This document shows, piece after piece, positions 35,901 to 46,706 of a stretch of DNA of 64,000 nt; the first letter of the stretch is position 1; the number at the start of each line of letters is the position of its first letter. The stretch is from positions 1 through 64,000 of the forward strand of contig JANQBS010000131.1 of the NCBI GenBank assembly GCA_033085395.1, in the 5' to 3' direction. Made by a program: the position numbers and the translations under genes. The notes under the pieces are model-generated. The model saw nothing but the letters and a program-made list of their open reading frames with translations. It was not told the DNA's origin and ran no database searches. Source of the stretch: Xanthoparmelia taractica (Eukaryota > Ascomycota > Lecanoromycetes > Lecanorales > Parmeliaceae).

Positions 35901-36504
35901 CCTTGTACGTCGAATCTCAGGCTGCAGACTCTGTATCAGTAACTCGATGAACTCTTTCACCAACCCGAGAGCTGTAGAATTATATGAAAGTGCCTAACAA
36001 TCAAATGCAGCAGAGGTCTAGGTATACACGCCGAGGAAAGGACTTAGCTGTTGGATTTAGCGTGTACCTTAGTCTAGAAAGCAACGAGATCTCCAACGTC
36101 GACTGATATTTTTCCAAATCTTTCTGGATCTTGTTGATGGTGCTCCTTTTCCATATAGCTCGAGCAGCAAGTCGCGCGGCCTCCAGAGTTGAAGCGCGCT
36201 TTCGTGTCTTCAACTTAGAGAGCTCCCTCTGAAGTTCGTTGGCGCAGTCTTCACACTTCCGACCAAGATCCAAGAGGTCCTTTTCTTCTCTCGAGAGTGT
36301 CCGTGACCGTGTGCCGGAGCTCTGCAGTGATTGCTGGAGAGAGCGGGTGAGGCTGGCCAAATGGCCAGTTGTATAGTCCAGGTGCCTGTGCTCCTTGACA
36401 GAGCCTTGCTCGTACACTTCTCGACATGTTGTGACAGCCTGAATACTAAAGGTCAAGAGCTGTATCATAGACGCGGCGAGGCCGATTCCTGTAATTGGAT
36501 CCAT
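32981..36504 (-). CDS. NACHT-domain NLR-like STAND NTPase
   Basis: Exons (minus) are 36504-36068, 35930-35276 and 35227-32981, giving 1112 residues; introns are 137 and 48 nt and phases agree. The start is the ATG of MDPITGIGLAASMIQL, a typical beginning of fungal NLR N-terminal domains (Fungal_N/SesA-like); open sequence upstream is not of that type. Residues ~1-140 are this helical domain. The NACHT NTPase follows: Walker A GKAGSGKST at ~291-299 and Walker B ICMFIDGLDEF at ~395-403, then LSSRPLP as a sensor-like motif. The C-terminal part has loose ankyrin-like pieces (DLVRVLLTAGANP, ITKGLLAQGADINYQ) but no clean repeat array. Such proteins act in fungal non-self recognition and programmed cell death; that role here is inferred. 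All key nucleotide-binding residues are present. Confidence 0.85.
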
Positions 36505-37390
36505 TACTGATTTCGATATGGTATCAGTGTCGGTGCCAAAGAAAGCTGGAAGATAAGCCGACGTCACCATACATGATACACATAACCCCCGCAATATCCT
36601 CAGCCTCACGTTATGCCGCCAAGACAGTAGCGTCGCCGGCCATCTTATTTTGTTTATAGCCTCTGGAGGCAGCGCCAATAGGACTTATATGCCTTCCACC
36701 ATTATGCCTGATAGACAAGGCTCATGGGTGCATCTCACACAAAACAGTGGCTGACTACTTCATGGGTTACGCTTTCGCGGTAGAGCTTCAACCATTGGTG
36801 CATCATGCCCTTTTAACCACCGTTCAAACACATTTATTCCATTTGCTAGCATACTGATAAGGTCGATAAGACTGCGAATCCCTGTCTCAGTCGTATGAAG
36901 CAGCGCGACGTTTCACCTGTTTTCTGCTCTCCCCTCTTTTTGGTCCTCGTACGCTGTAGTCAGAGTCCATCATCAGCCTATTCGCCGACCCGGCCACTAG
37001 CCACTCGGAGGGGATCCTCGTCATCATTAAATTCATGAAGATTTTTGCATGTCGTCAGTCATCTCGCGTGCGTTTCGCGTTTTGGATATCTTACCTTAAC
37101 ATAGGACGAACCAGCACTTGTCGAAGCATGCAAAGAAACTACCAAGAGTCGGGATTGGCATGTACTTTTGTAGCAGTAGTACCGTAAAGTAAGGGCAAGT
37201 TTATGATCTAGGAAAGATTAGATCTTGGCCACGCCAAACCTGTAGAACTTGGAAGCTTAGGAGGTCGTCGGTACAGCCATTGACCCTAACGCACCTTATA
37301 CTTCAACATTTACAACGCTATGCATACGGACTCAGTACGTTCTTCTAATACTGCTCCCGTCATGCAACCGTCCACTGGCTTCAAATTCTG
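36505..37390. other. Intergenic region
   Basis: Contains the upstream region of the NLR and the 3' side of the methyltransferase gene. An open extension of NLR exon 1 to 36678 exists but reads unlike the family. Nothing else is recognisable. Confidence 0.5.
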
Positions 37391-38131
37391 TCATACTGGC
37401 AATTTCACGCCTCTCGCTAAAAATCCTTTCCTGAAGACTGGCTTCCCCTCATGCAACTTCATTTCCACCCGCTCCGGCATTTCCCTCCACCCAAAGTCCC
37501 CTAAACCATGGTCCTTCATCACTTCCCTCATCTCACACTCATTGAATCCATACTTACGGATAGTGTGCTCAGCGCCAGTGGGCAGCCGACCGTGCCCTGC
37601 TTCCCCTCCGTCGTCTCCTTCCTCGACGAAGTCAACAATCAGCAGTACGCCGCCGACCTTCAGTCTTTGCGCAAGTCTACCAATCGCTTTGGCGGGATCG
37701 TCAAAATGGTGCAAGCCCCCTCCTACTGCTACAACATCGAAATTGTGAAGTTCCGGCCCGTTTAGTTCGACGGGGGGAGGCTGGACCGTTAAGAGATTAC
37801 CCACGATCGCGCGTGCCTTTCGCACCGACGCTGTTTCGGATGAGGCCGCGAGCTCATTGAAGCGCTCGACCATGTTTGGGGAGAGATCGAGAGCCTGGAT
37901 GGAAGTCACGGAGGGGCCGAGGGCGCGGGAAATCATGCCGGTACCGCAGGCGTAGTCGAGGAGGGTGGTCGGACCCGAGTGTTTGGGGATAGCGATGAAG
38001 TCCAGGTTTTGTTGGATGTAATTTGTGATTTGGAGGGACATTTGCTTTTGCCATGGACTAATGCCATGTTTGGCCAAGTCGTCAAAGAAGGTGCGATTTG
38101 CGGCTGTGAAGTCTGTGGAGGCGGTCGTCAT
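37391..38131 (-). CDS. Class I SAM-dependent methyltransferase
   Basis: A single open frame of 246 codons starting MTTASTDFTAANRTFF. Motif I for S-adenosylmethionine binding reads TTLLDYACGTG at about residues 55-65. The acidic residue after strand 2 is in IQALDLSPNMVERF, and FDVVAVGGGLHHFDDP forms the motif IV region. The C-terminal half has the GGVLLIVDFVEEGD strand. Length and order fit the Methyltransf_11/25 group of small-molecule methyltransferases; the substrate cannot be told. A TATA-like element (TATATA on the minus strand) lies at 38257-38262, about 125 bp upstream of the ATG. Intact and intronless. Confidence 0.85.
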   Translation of the reverse strand: MTTASTDFTAANRTFFDDLAKHGISPWQKQMSLQITNYIQQNLDFIAIPKHSGPTTLLDYACGTGMISRALGPSVTSIQALDLSPNMVERFNELAASSETASVRKARAIVGNLLTVQPPPVELNGPELHNFDVVAVGGGLHHFDDPAKAIGRLAQRLKVGGVLLIVDFVEEGDDGGEAGHGRLPTGAEHTIRKYGFNECEMREVMKDHGLGDFGWREMPERVEMKLHEGKPVFRKGFLARGVKLPV

Positions 38132-38256
38132 GACGGCGGGTCTTGCTGGATTTATTTTCTCGGGAACTCAGAGTGCTCTACTAAAATGTTTGAAACGTGC
38201 TTGTTGTAGCAATTTGCATCGAAAGCTGTCAGGTTTTCGGGCCTACAGACCCTTCT

Positions 38257-38262
38257 TATATA
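38257..38262 (-). promoter_or_regulatory. TATA-like element of the methyltransferase gene
   Basis: CCTATATAAG on the minus strand, about 125 bp upstream of the start codon at 38131, in a plausible position for a core promoter element. Confidence 0.4.
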
Positions 38263-38791
38263 GGCATTTAAAATAGGCGCAATTGCCCAGACCATATGCG
38301 AATGGGGAATTCGGCGGCCACATTTCGGAAATATATAAAATGTCTCCGAAACTTGCTGTTCCCGAAGTGGATGCATACCTCACATGTCATATCTTAGTCA
38401 TTGCAAGTAAGACTTAGGGAATAGGAAGATCAATCAACAAAACGTAGTTTTCATTATTGTTGCTGACCTAGCGCATCCCCCTAAGGTCCTCCTCCGCCAC
38501 TAACAATTTGGCCCAGCTTACTTACTCCGCCATTAATTCGTCGAGCTGTGTTTATAAGCTACCATTTGGCGCCAGTCCGATGGGAAACAGAAGCATAATC
38601 ATGATGCAGCCTTCTGGGCGGTTAGGTAAGCGCAGAACCACGCCGGCGATGATATTGTGACACCAACGGCTTGTACCCTTAAAGTCAAGATACAGCTATG
38701 AATGGAACCTCTACGCTTGATTCCACTACATCGAAGAGCAGTCAAAAGCTAGAAAACTCAAAGATCGGCGTAACGCCTTTCGACCGTCGAA
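38263..38791. other. Intergenic region
   Basis: No coding sequence, RNA gene or repeat recognised between the methyltransferase promoter and repeat copy B. Confidence 0.5.
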
Positions 38792-39170
38792 TCGAATAGT
38801 GGGACTATGGGTTAGTGTGTCTCATGAGCTAGCCGCTGTTCCAGATGCATGCGCGCATGCGGGGAACACGTGTCTTTGATAGCTTTATATGTATGGGCCT
38901 TACACCATCAATTGGTTCTTCAATCGAAGTCTTCTCTTTCAGAGCAATAGCATTATTTTTTCCCGCTCACCCACGCCTGTATCTAGCTATCTGGATAGCC
39001 TATCACTCCAGGTCTATGCCGCCTATGCATGGGAGTTTTTCTAGCACTGGGACACGTCCGGGGCCTATCTAGGCCTGCTGGCTGCTGAGCCTAGCGTTTG
39101 GGACAGCCCAATCATCTATCTAGAGTACTGCTGGGTCCCGGTGTGTATGCCTTCATGAATGAGAGCACTA
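38792..39170 (+). mobile_element. MITE-like dispersed repeat, copy B
   Basis: Starts TCGAATAGTGGGACTATG and ends with TCATGAATGAGAGCACTA. It matches copy A (inverted, 8948-9347) along the whole length with scattered substitutions and small indels. Its termini are imperfect inverted repeats. It carries no long ORF and shows normal base composition, so it has not been heavily hit by RIP although it is repeated, perhaps because it is short. Confidence 0.65.
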
Positions 39171-41428
39171 GATATCACAATGCACTAAATGACCTACGAC
39201 GACTGCTACACAGGGATCATTCGAGGCTTTACCTCTACCTCAATATTGATTGACTCTAACTCCACCACAGCGCCCCTGGCTTTTGCCCATTTCTCCTCAC
39301 GATGGATGTTTTCCGGATCAGCCGGCCTTGATGCGTGATTAAATGTTGACATTATTGATCTAAGGGGTCTGCACGCCTAGAATCCTATAGGCTGGCAATT
39401 CTCCTGATTACCCTCGTTGTAATCAACTGATTGACCAAAAGCAGTGGCCAATTCAGTAATAGTAGTAGAAGTGAGTGCACGAAAGATACGAAGAGCTTTA
39501 TCTACAACACCACGTCATGTCGCTATTCGCATCGCATTGCTTTCGAGATGGAGATGCGGTTTTCCGTCAAGGTTGATAATCTTCATCGCGCAGATAGCAC
39601 AGCTGTGGGATGTATATAGCGAACAGCATGATCTGTTACAGGCTTCACATCTCGGAAGCATTATTCCTTCAACTTCATACTATATAACACCAACCTGATA
39701 ATGTCTCAGCATCGTCACAGGAACCCAGTAACACAATTATACGAGTCTATTCGTCACTATGTTAAAATAAATCCAGCTCGAACAACACAGTTCCTACCAA
39801 TCATAGAGGGTATGCTTTATATACGACACGTTCAGCTCAAGGACCCGGGCATTGGCGATATGACACACAGAATGCACAGAAGGCGCGAAACACGAAACAC
39901 TTCGCGAATTACATGGATTTGCCAAGCCTATTTCGAACCTCAGTGACAAAGGCGGGGTTTACAGTTAGTTCCCTTGAGCATTAGAGATCCCCAATGACTA
40001 GGTATGGTTCCAAACAGAGGCGTAATCCTCTCAAAGCTCCTATACCGTGTACTCTCAATGAAAACAGGGACCCTTCATTTCATAATTTTCAGTAAGGATC
40101 CCGTCTCTCCCGGCATTGCTTGCGATAGACTACACACAACCCTCTCAAAACCTTTAGCACCACAAGCGCTTCTTCCCACGTACCCATGACACTCTGTCCC
40201 TGCAGCATCCGTGACTACTTGGTCCCACGTCCTTAATACTTTGATTATGCCTCGATCATACCATGACTATGTCTCCATCGAGCCTGACCGGAGTCTCCAT
40301 CATACACTAAACAAAACCTCAAGTTGGACAGACAGCAACCCACTTCAAACTTCATCTAGATATTCACATGTGGATCGCCCTAGTCTTCTGACAAGTTTTC
40401 CGCACCAGCTAAGATTACTTTCAAATCCTCTTAAGGTCTTCGCCTCGCTATCTTACCCTATTTTCCCACTCGGTAAACACTCCTCGAGAGTCTAGATAAA
40501 GAAAAAGAGGAGCGGATGAGACCCTCAGTCCTATCGATGAGTGAGCAATGCGGGGCACGAAAATGCAGATGTAAACATAGATCTAGGTGTAGTGTACCAG
40601 ACGCTACCATGATTGAGTACTGCGCAAGGTGGCCAACACCTGCTTGCTTAAACGACGTTGGTGTAGACTAGTGCCGTGATAAGGGAGTCAATCAAATCTA
40701 CGCATCTTGTTGGTGCCTTGGACACGAATTTCTAATGAGGCTAGTATTAGAAGTCAGAGCGCATCCAACCTTTGCTCACGGTACGACACTCCATTCAAAC
40801 TGATTAGACATAGGCATATTTAGCCCGTTGATGGAAACACCTCCTAAACCAGTCCCTGCCCACGCACATGCGCAAGGTAACATGCCAGCATTCCACTTTA
40901 ATTGCCCAAGCACCTTCATCCTGCCCTCTTTAGGTTTCAAACGTCACCTTCTTGTTATACCATTCTTAGCTTTGTCTCTCCTCCCCCCCCCCAAACCCTG
41001 CCTCCTTCGCGTCGTAGATCGCATCTGCTAAGGGCTAGAGGTAGGTATTCGAAGTAGGTAAAGAAAGGTGGGTAGTTGATGTTTTAAAAGAGAGTATATA
41101 GCATAGATCATTATAGCAGTGGGCCTTAGTCATGAAGATGAACTAGATTTCTCCCTCTTGTGTGGCGTGTAGTAGTTGTTATTACGGTCGTCGGTGTCGA
41201 GGAGTCTTATGTTACTGGCCGACCAGTAATGTTTGGAGTTGTCATGTTAAGGATTATCTGGATAGGCTAGGGAGAAATCGAAGTATGCTAGCTGAGACAT
41301 GATAGGAGTGGTGATGAGAAGAGACGACTTTTGCCTTCAATAGCTAAGGCCAAATACTTTTCAACGTGTGACTGTACATAGCGAATGATACATCGAACAA
41401 ATTATTTGACTAACTAGATACTCGAGAT
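39171..41428. other. Gene-poor region
   Basis: Small frames (for example 39701-39946 plus, starting MSQHRHRNPVTQLYESI) lack a recognisable domain and coding support. A run of nine C lies near 40985. No RNA gene or repeat family member was found. Confidence 0.45.
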
Positions 41429-43172
41429 TTACTCGTCCATAGTAGCCGGCGCAACGGAGTCATCATCATCGTCCTTATACGGCCATATCTGCCAACATTT
41501 TTCCTTCTCCTCCGGCTTTGCCGCTTCGAGCATCTTCATCCTCCATTCCTTGTTGAGAAACATGGCACGGTCATAGTTCTCTGGATACGTGCCACCCTCG
41601 CCATCAATGCCCAGGCTTTCCCTGACCGTGGCGAGCATTTCGGCGGCCTCGTTCCATTCTTCGCTCTCCTCCAGTGCTACTCGCACTTGCTCATCCGAGA
41701 AGGAGATTGGACAGGGAGAGTCTCCGACGAGAGCGTTCCACTTTGAATAGACGCCGACTAGGGCTGCTCGGAGATTGACCAAGTCTCCATCCCATGGCAT
41801 GCCGGCTTGCTGGATTAGATACTGTCGCATGTGAAGGTATGGCAGCTGGAGCACCTGCATATGAGGTTCACATTTCAGTTTCGTCGCCGCTGTGTAGTAG
41901 AGGTTGGCTTGCTTATGCCTCAACTCCTTCAAGGCCTTTTCCTGTTCCTCGGGGTTCATCTCCTCAAACCGGTCGCTTAGTTTCGGCTTCTCCAATGACT
42001 GTGGATGCGTTGGGTCGTGGTCGCAAAAGGGAGGGAAGCCTGATTGGAGAAAGAACGGGAGCACTGAACTACCTTGCCAGTCAATGATACCAAGTATCTG
42101 CGTCGAGTGTGGACGTAGAAAAATGTTGCTTTGGTGGAGATCTGGATGTCGGAGGGTTGGTGAGGTAAGATCTCCCTGTCGGGGCAAGAGATACGGAGCT
42201 ATAGCACCGTACTGCGAAAGCAAGGAGATGTGATCTATGGGTTCGATCTCGTTCTCGGAGAAAGAGAAAAGGAATTGCCTATGCCGCGGCTTTGCAAAAC
42301 TTGAAGTCCAAGCAGCTTCACGATTACCGATTGACTTCAGATAGTCCTCCGGGCGAACCCCTGTGATATCTCTGATTAGTATAGCATTACGTAGCAGGCA
42401 AGAACTCACAGACATGGTCCGCGGTCCAGCGCCATTTGGCTCCGCTCCCCTGCCCAAAATGACCTGCTCGCGATGGGGCCGATGCCAAATCGGTCAGAGA
42501 GAAGGTCTGCGCCAATTTCCTCCTTTGATCCACTTTCGCGGACCTCTTCTTCCAAGTCCTCCCTGTAGTACAAGCTTCCATTCTTCGGAAAACGAGCTCT
42601 AAAGAGTCGACTCTCTATATCCACAATCTGCTGGATGATTTCGACAAGCTCTTTGGTGGAAAGCGACGACCAGCGAGAGGCAAGACTCTCTCCTAGTACC
42701 TTTTCCATTATGATGTACTCCGTTCCGACGGGATTATCTTTATTCACCCGGGATGCCCAAGCAAATACCTTTGGTACAGGTATACCCAATCGAGTGCGGA
42801 CAAAATCCATGGTGGCAACCTCGCTCGAGGTCGTGTAACGAGGCGGTCCAGCGATAGGTGTAGGGATCCGCGCGATTACTTCGTAACCGTCATTCATCGT
42901 GAGAGAAAACACTTTATTAAAGCCACCCTCAGCAAGCTTTACTATATGTACGCATCTATCTCGTCCTACGGCTGCGGCCGCTACACGCATTAACTCGGGT
43001 ACATTGAAGCAGACGTAGTGTTCGGCCAAGCGCGCTCTCTCGTTGAAACTTGTTGATCTATCAGCAAAAAAGTCGGCACCTATCTTCTTATGCAAGGTGC
43101 TTACATCCATCTCCGAGAAGTGTTTTGGAAAAATGATTCATATATATCTTCAGAGTGTTCTGGTGCTTCCAT
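41429..43172 (-). CDS. Aminoglycoside-phosphotransferase-fold kinase (1)
   Basis: Exons (minus) are 43172-43105, 43048-42414 and 42360-41429, giving 544 residues. Exon 1 begins MEAPEHSEDIYESFFQ and joins as SRRWIFNERARLAEHYVCFN, the expected N-terminus of this fungal APH family. Intron 1 is 56 nt. Intron 2 (53 nt) must start at GTCTGT to keep the frame and gives DRGPW-GVRPEDYLKS; a stronger GTGAGT donor 4 nt downstream would cause a frameshift. Motifs are KLAEGGFNKVF (nucleotide loop), VIARIP (Lys equivalent region), HPDLHQSN (catalytic loop, Asp at ~309) and IIDWQ (metal-binding Asp at ~329). The C-terminus is acidic. The family is widespread in fungi; substrates are mostly unknown and antibiotic resistance should not be assumed. 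Confidence 0.85.
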
Positions 43173-43689
43173 GGTGGACTGCTTCCGAGCTACTCTATAC
43201 AAAGCCAGGTGCCAATCAGAAGTCAAAGAAGGGAGTTGCGGTCTGCGAGAAGAGGCTCGGCGTAGAGTGAGCAGGATGGTGCATAATAGCGACATGTTTG
43301 AGCGTGTCCCTATGACCGGCAGTCCATCCCCAAAAGCGCTTTATTCGGCAAAACGTTTATCCTAGGGACGGCCGCTACTACATACCTTAGCCTAAAGCTC
43401 TTTCAGTCTAACTACATTGTTTTAGCGCCTTTAAAGAGGGGTTACTGTTGTTGAATCATGAGGTAAGAAGCGATTATATATCCCTCCTCCCTATCAACTT
43501 CGACTCCATCAGATATATCCCATTGAACAAGGCTGCGACGATCGCGAACATCCACCATAATCCATACAAGGGCAAAGCTTTTCCCCCACACCCGCCTCCC
43601 ACTGTTACACACAAGTAAGCCCTTGGCCATTCACTCTGTCAATACAGTCTAATGGTAATTTACTCAGGTGGTCAGAAGGATATACCTCC
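43173..43689. other. Divergent intergenic region
   Basis: Lies between the minus-strand APH-fold kinase and the plus-strand small gene, so it probably holds both promoters. No clear TATA element or other signal was recognised. Confidence 0.4.
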
Positions 43690-44088
43690 ATGTCTGGATT
43701 GAGAGGAGCTGGGAAACATGCTGTCGCTTTGATGACCCAGCCGCAAAATATCGAAAAGGTGGCACAGAAGTTTACCCATCCCACGGTTGCACCAGGCAAG
43801 ACATTGTGGCCTACATCACAGAGGGATCTCAAAAATGTTGGATTCCATTTTGATCTTAGCGACGTAACCAAGACTATACCCGACACCAGGCCTGGTGCGG
43901 CCAAAGGCGCGACGAGAAAGGCTTATGTAGTCAAATGGCAAGCGGCAAACGAGGCAGAGCGGCAGTCTATTAAGGATTGGATCAGGAAACATGGTTCTCA
44001 CGCTGAAGCTGCCGTTTTGATAGTCCCCGAGGATGCGTCGGACGAAGAGTTCAAGGAGCTTTTGAACGATGCTGCTAGTAAACTTTAG
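43690..44088 (+). CDS. Small hypothetical protein
   Basis: A 132-codon open frame starting MSGLRGAGKHAVALMTQ. Composition is normal for a soluble, mixed alpha/beta protein with a charged C-terminal helix (SDEEFKELLNDAASKL). It has no signal peptide, membrane helix or known motif. It is divergently oriented to the APH-fold kinase. The sensible amino-acid use and clean ends support a real gene, but the function is not recognisable. Confidence 0.5.
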   Translation: MSGLRGAGKHAVALMTQPQNIEKVAQKFTHPTVAPGKTLWPTSQRDLKNVGFHFDLSDVTKTIPDTRPGAAKGATRKAYVVKWQAANEAERQSIKDWIRKHGSHAEAAVLIVPEDASDEEFKELLNDAASKL

Positions 44089-45154
44089 ACCTTTCGAAAA
44101 AGCTTAGCTGAATCGACACTATGCAAACGCACATTGCCTGAATTTTTGCGCCTGATGGGTACAACGTGCAATTGAATTCGTTGATCGCTGTAATAAATGC
44201 CAACATCTACTCTCATTGCCTACGACAACAATCGCAGAACAATATCCTCAAACCTTCCTCGCGCAGTTTCAAGCATCTCGAACTAAAGAAACCCACAGCC
44301 TCACCGAAATCAGTCTCCCATATATCCACTCGAATAAAGTCAATCCATCTTCATCCCCTGAGAATTGTCAAGTCCCTACTCCACAACAGAGCGCATGTTA
44401 AGGATCCCCAAGGACGACGACGATGATGATGATGATGAGACGCACTCTATGGAGAAGTGCTAAGCGCAGTGCTTTCCATTTGAGTGGAGAGCATAGGCTA
44501 TATGGCTTACAGGAGGTATTGAAAGGTTCGACCTGTTGAATGCTTGTCAGGATACACAGCAGAAACATCATCCAGCTTTGATGATATTAGAGGTATATCA
44601 TTTTCCTCTTCTACTTCGAGGACGCTCCACGCAGCTGCTATCTGGATTTCTTTCACTCAAGGTCGTCTTGACGCGTGTTGCTGGACGCGGACTATATTGT
44701 GGACGTTGGTGGTACCGCTATTGGCCTTGGGGATTTTGAGGGAGTGTTTCGTAATGGTTTTATCCTATTCAATTGCAGGCGTTACATTCATATATACAAA
44801 GGCAATTTGCCTGCCCTGTTCTTGTCCCCACCAACATGCAAATCAACGCTAATGCAAGCAATGCCATCATGATCCAAAGTAGTAAACACGCGCGTAATAT
44901 CGTAAGCAAAGCGCAATCCACCATCATCACTCCAGGTCCAAATTCAAATCCCAACAAGTCTTTCTGAGCTACCTATCCTGATAAACCGGAAGAGCTTAGA
45001 AGGGTGATGGTGGTCTTGCTGGTGGCAAATTGCGCACTCTCTCGAGGGCTCTTTCTGAACGCACAAATTTGACCGGTCGCTCCTTCCGCGTTTCGTCAAT
45101 ATATAACCCCTTGCCCGTAGAACCATTCCTTCTCTACAACCTTGATCAACTTTC
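44089..45154. other. Intergenic region
   Basis: A short GAT/GAC repeat (CGACGACGATGATGATGATG) lies near 44413-44437. Small frames on both strands have no domain signal, including a hydrophobic minus-strand one at 44769-44957. Confidence 0.45.
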
Positions 45155-45752
45155 TCATTCGATCTGGTCGTAAGGGCGGCCACGGAAAATTACGTCTAGT
45201 GATCTTTTGTCCTCCAAAATTCTCTCTGCCAATTGCTGGAAGTCCGCATGGTGAATCATAGCCTTTATTCCCGCGTGACAAAAGTTGTTCCTCTCGCCGT
45301 ACGCTACAATTTGGTAACGCACCATTGATTTTTCGTAGCCGAATTTGTTCGCCGCTCTGGCCAAATCATCCAGGAAAGGTGTTGGGGAAAGGGGCAAGCC
45401 GGCGAGCCTTTTCTTCAGCCAGTCGAGTTTCCTCCTGCTTGATCTGGGTTGTGACTCTTTGCCAGTCTAGCTTTTGTATCTTCCAAATCATACCGTTCAT
45501 GTTCTCTCCTTTTAAAGCCAAACAAGTTGATGCTAGGTAGTCTCCGTATTCGGCCATCATACGCAGCTCAGCCATCGCGTTAAAAACTTCAATTAAGGCT
45601 GTGCATAGCCCATTTGACGCGTGTATCTTGTCGTATCGTGATTGTATCTCGTCATCCAAGATCTCCACCTCTTTGGCCATTTTCTTCCGTGCGAAGGGGC
45701 TTGCATTGAGCATGGCGGTGCATCGTTCCTTCCACCAATTGATGAATCTCAT
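45155..45752 (-). pseudogene. Frameshifted helical/coiled-coil protein gene
   Basis: From ATG at 45752 (MRFINWWKERCTAML) a helical, charged frame runs to a TGA at 45368-45366, ending in QIKQEETRLAEEKARRLA. A second frame overlapping at about 45400 continues with sense (FLDDLARAANKFGYEKSM, FCHAGIKAMIHHADFQQ) to a stop at 45157-45155. No GT...AG pair exists in the overlap, so an intron cannot join them. Either the gene carries a one-base frameshift or there is a sequence error. The family was not recognised; the N-terminal half is predicted to be mostly alpha-helical. Confidence 0.5.
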
Positions 45753-46706
45753 TGTCCTAGGTGTGTGATGTCCCTGTTCTGTTTGAGTCTGTTTTGGTAC
45801 GCAATCTGTGCCTTTAACCTAAGGGCGTCAAGTTGCCCTCGTGGAGGGTTTGGGAAAAGAGGATCGGACGAGCGTGCAGGGTAGGAATCTGACGCTTGGT
45901 GGATGTCGATGGAGTTAGAGAGACAATTGTTGGGTAAGGTGTAGACATGACTGCGTAGATTATTTGTCGCGGCTTGAGATATTATGAGCAGACCAATAAT
46001 TGGTGAATTGAAGAAAAGCCGTTGCCAAGAATCTACTCCCTCCCTTTTAGCTTTCGGACCGGTGTAATTTTCATTGACTGAGGGAGTCTACCGTAGAAGG
46101 AGCAACTTCTTCGATGATTTCTATTCAACGCATACTTATTTCGAATGGAACCTAGACCATGAATACCGTGGGCGTTCGGGTACATGCTGCAACAACCCTC
46201 ATCAACAACTGAAAACCAGTAGAAAAGCCCCAGTCCTCCAATTACACAACAGTAATACTGGCCAATATCTTCTCAATTCCGTCCCGATTCCTTCAATGTC
46301 ATCGCCATAGCTACTGGACCACGGTAATGCTTTCCTTCGCAAGTACCTCACTCCTGTATCACTTAGTTGTACGGAGGAGCGAAGATGCTAGGTTCACTTT
46401 CATCGATTAAAAATCTATCACTCTTTTCTCATCACCCAAATCCCCTACAAACAGTTAATCCATGAATCTTAGTACCTGCGATATGTACCTAGGAGGTCCG
46501 CTTCTATTCGAGTCTCTCCTCACACACATTCCCAAAAATTCTTGCACTTTGGGCTTCTCTAATACTCTTATTATGAGTGCAATCACTATATGTTCATCCC
46601 TAGTATATAACTACATACCCCAAATATGAAATGACTACATCTCAAAGCTAAGCAGCAAGCAAGGTACCCCCTCCTTCTGAGTCGAGGTCCCTCGTAGTGA
46701 AAATAA
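45753..46706. other. Intergenic region
   Basis: No gene, RNA gene or repeat recognised; it covers the upstream side of the frameshifted gene and the 3' side of the subtilase gene. Confidence 0.5.

Noticed and set aside
36505..36678. Extending the NLR start upstream to 36678
   Set aside because: The added residues are basic and unlike the family, whereas MDPITGIGLAAS is a typical start.
42387..42457. Starting the second APH exon at its own Met (42457)
   Set aside because: That sequence is the end of exon 2 and the intron in another frame; splicing gives the expected DRGPW-GVRPEDY join.
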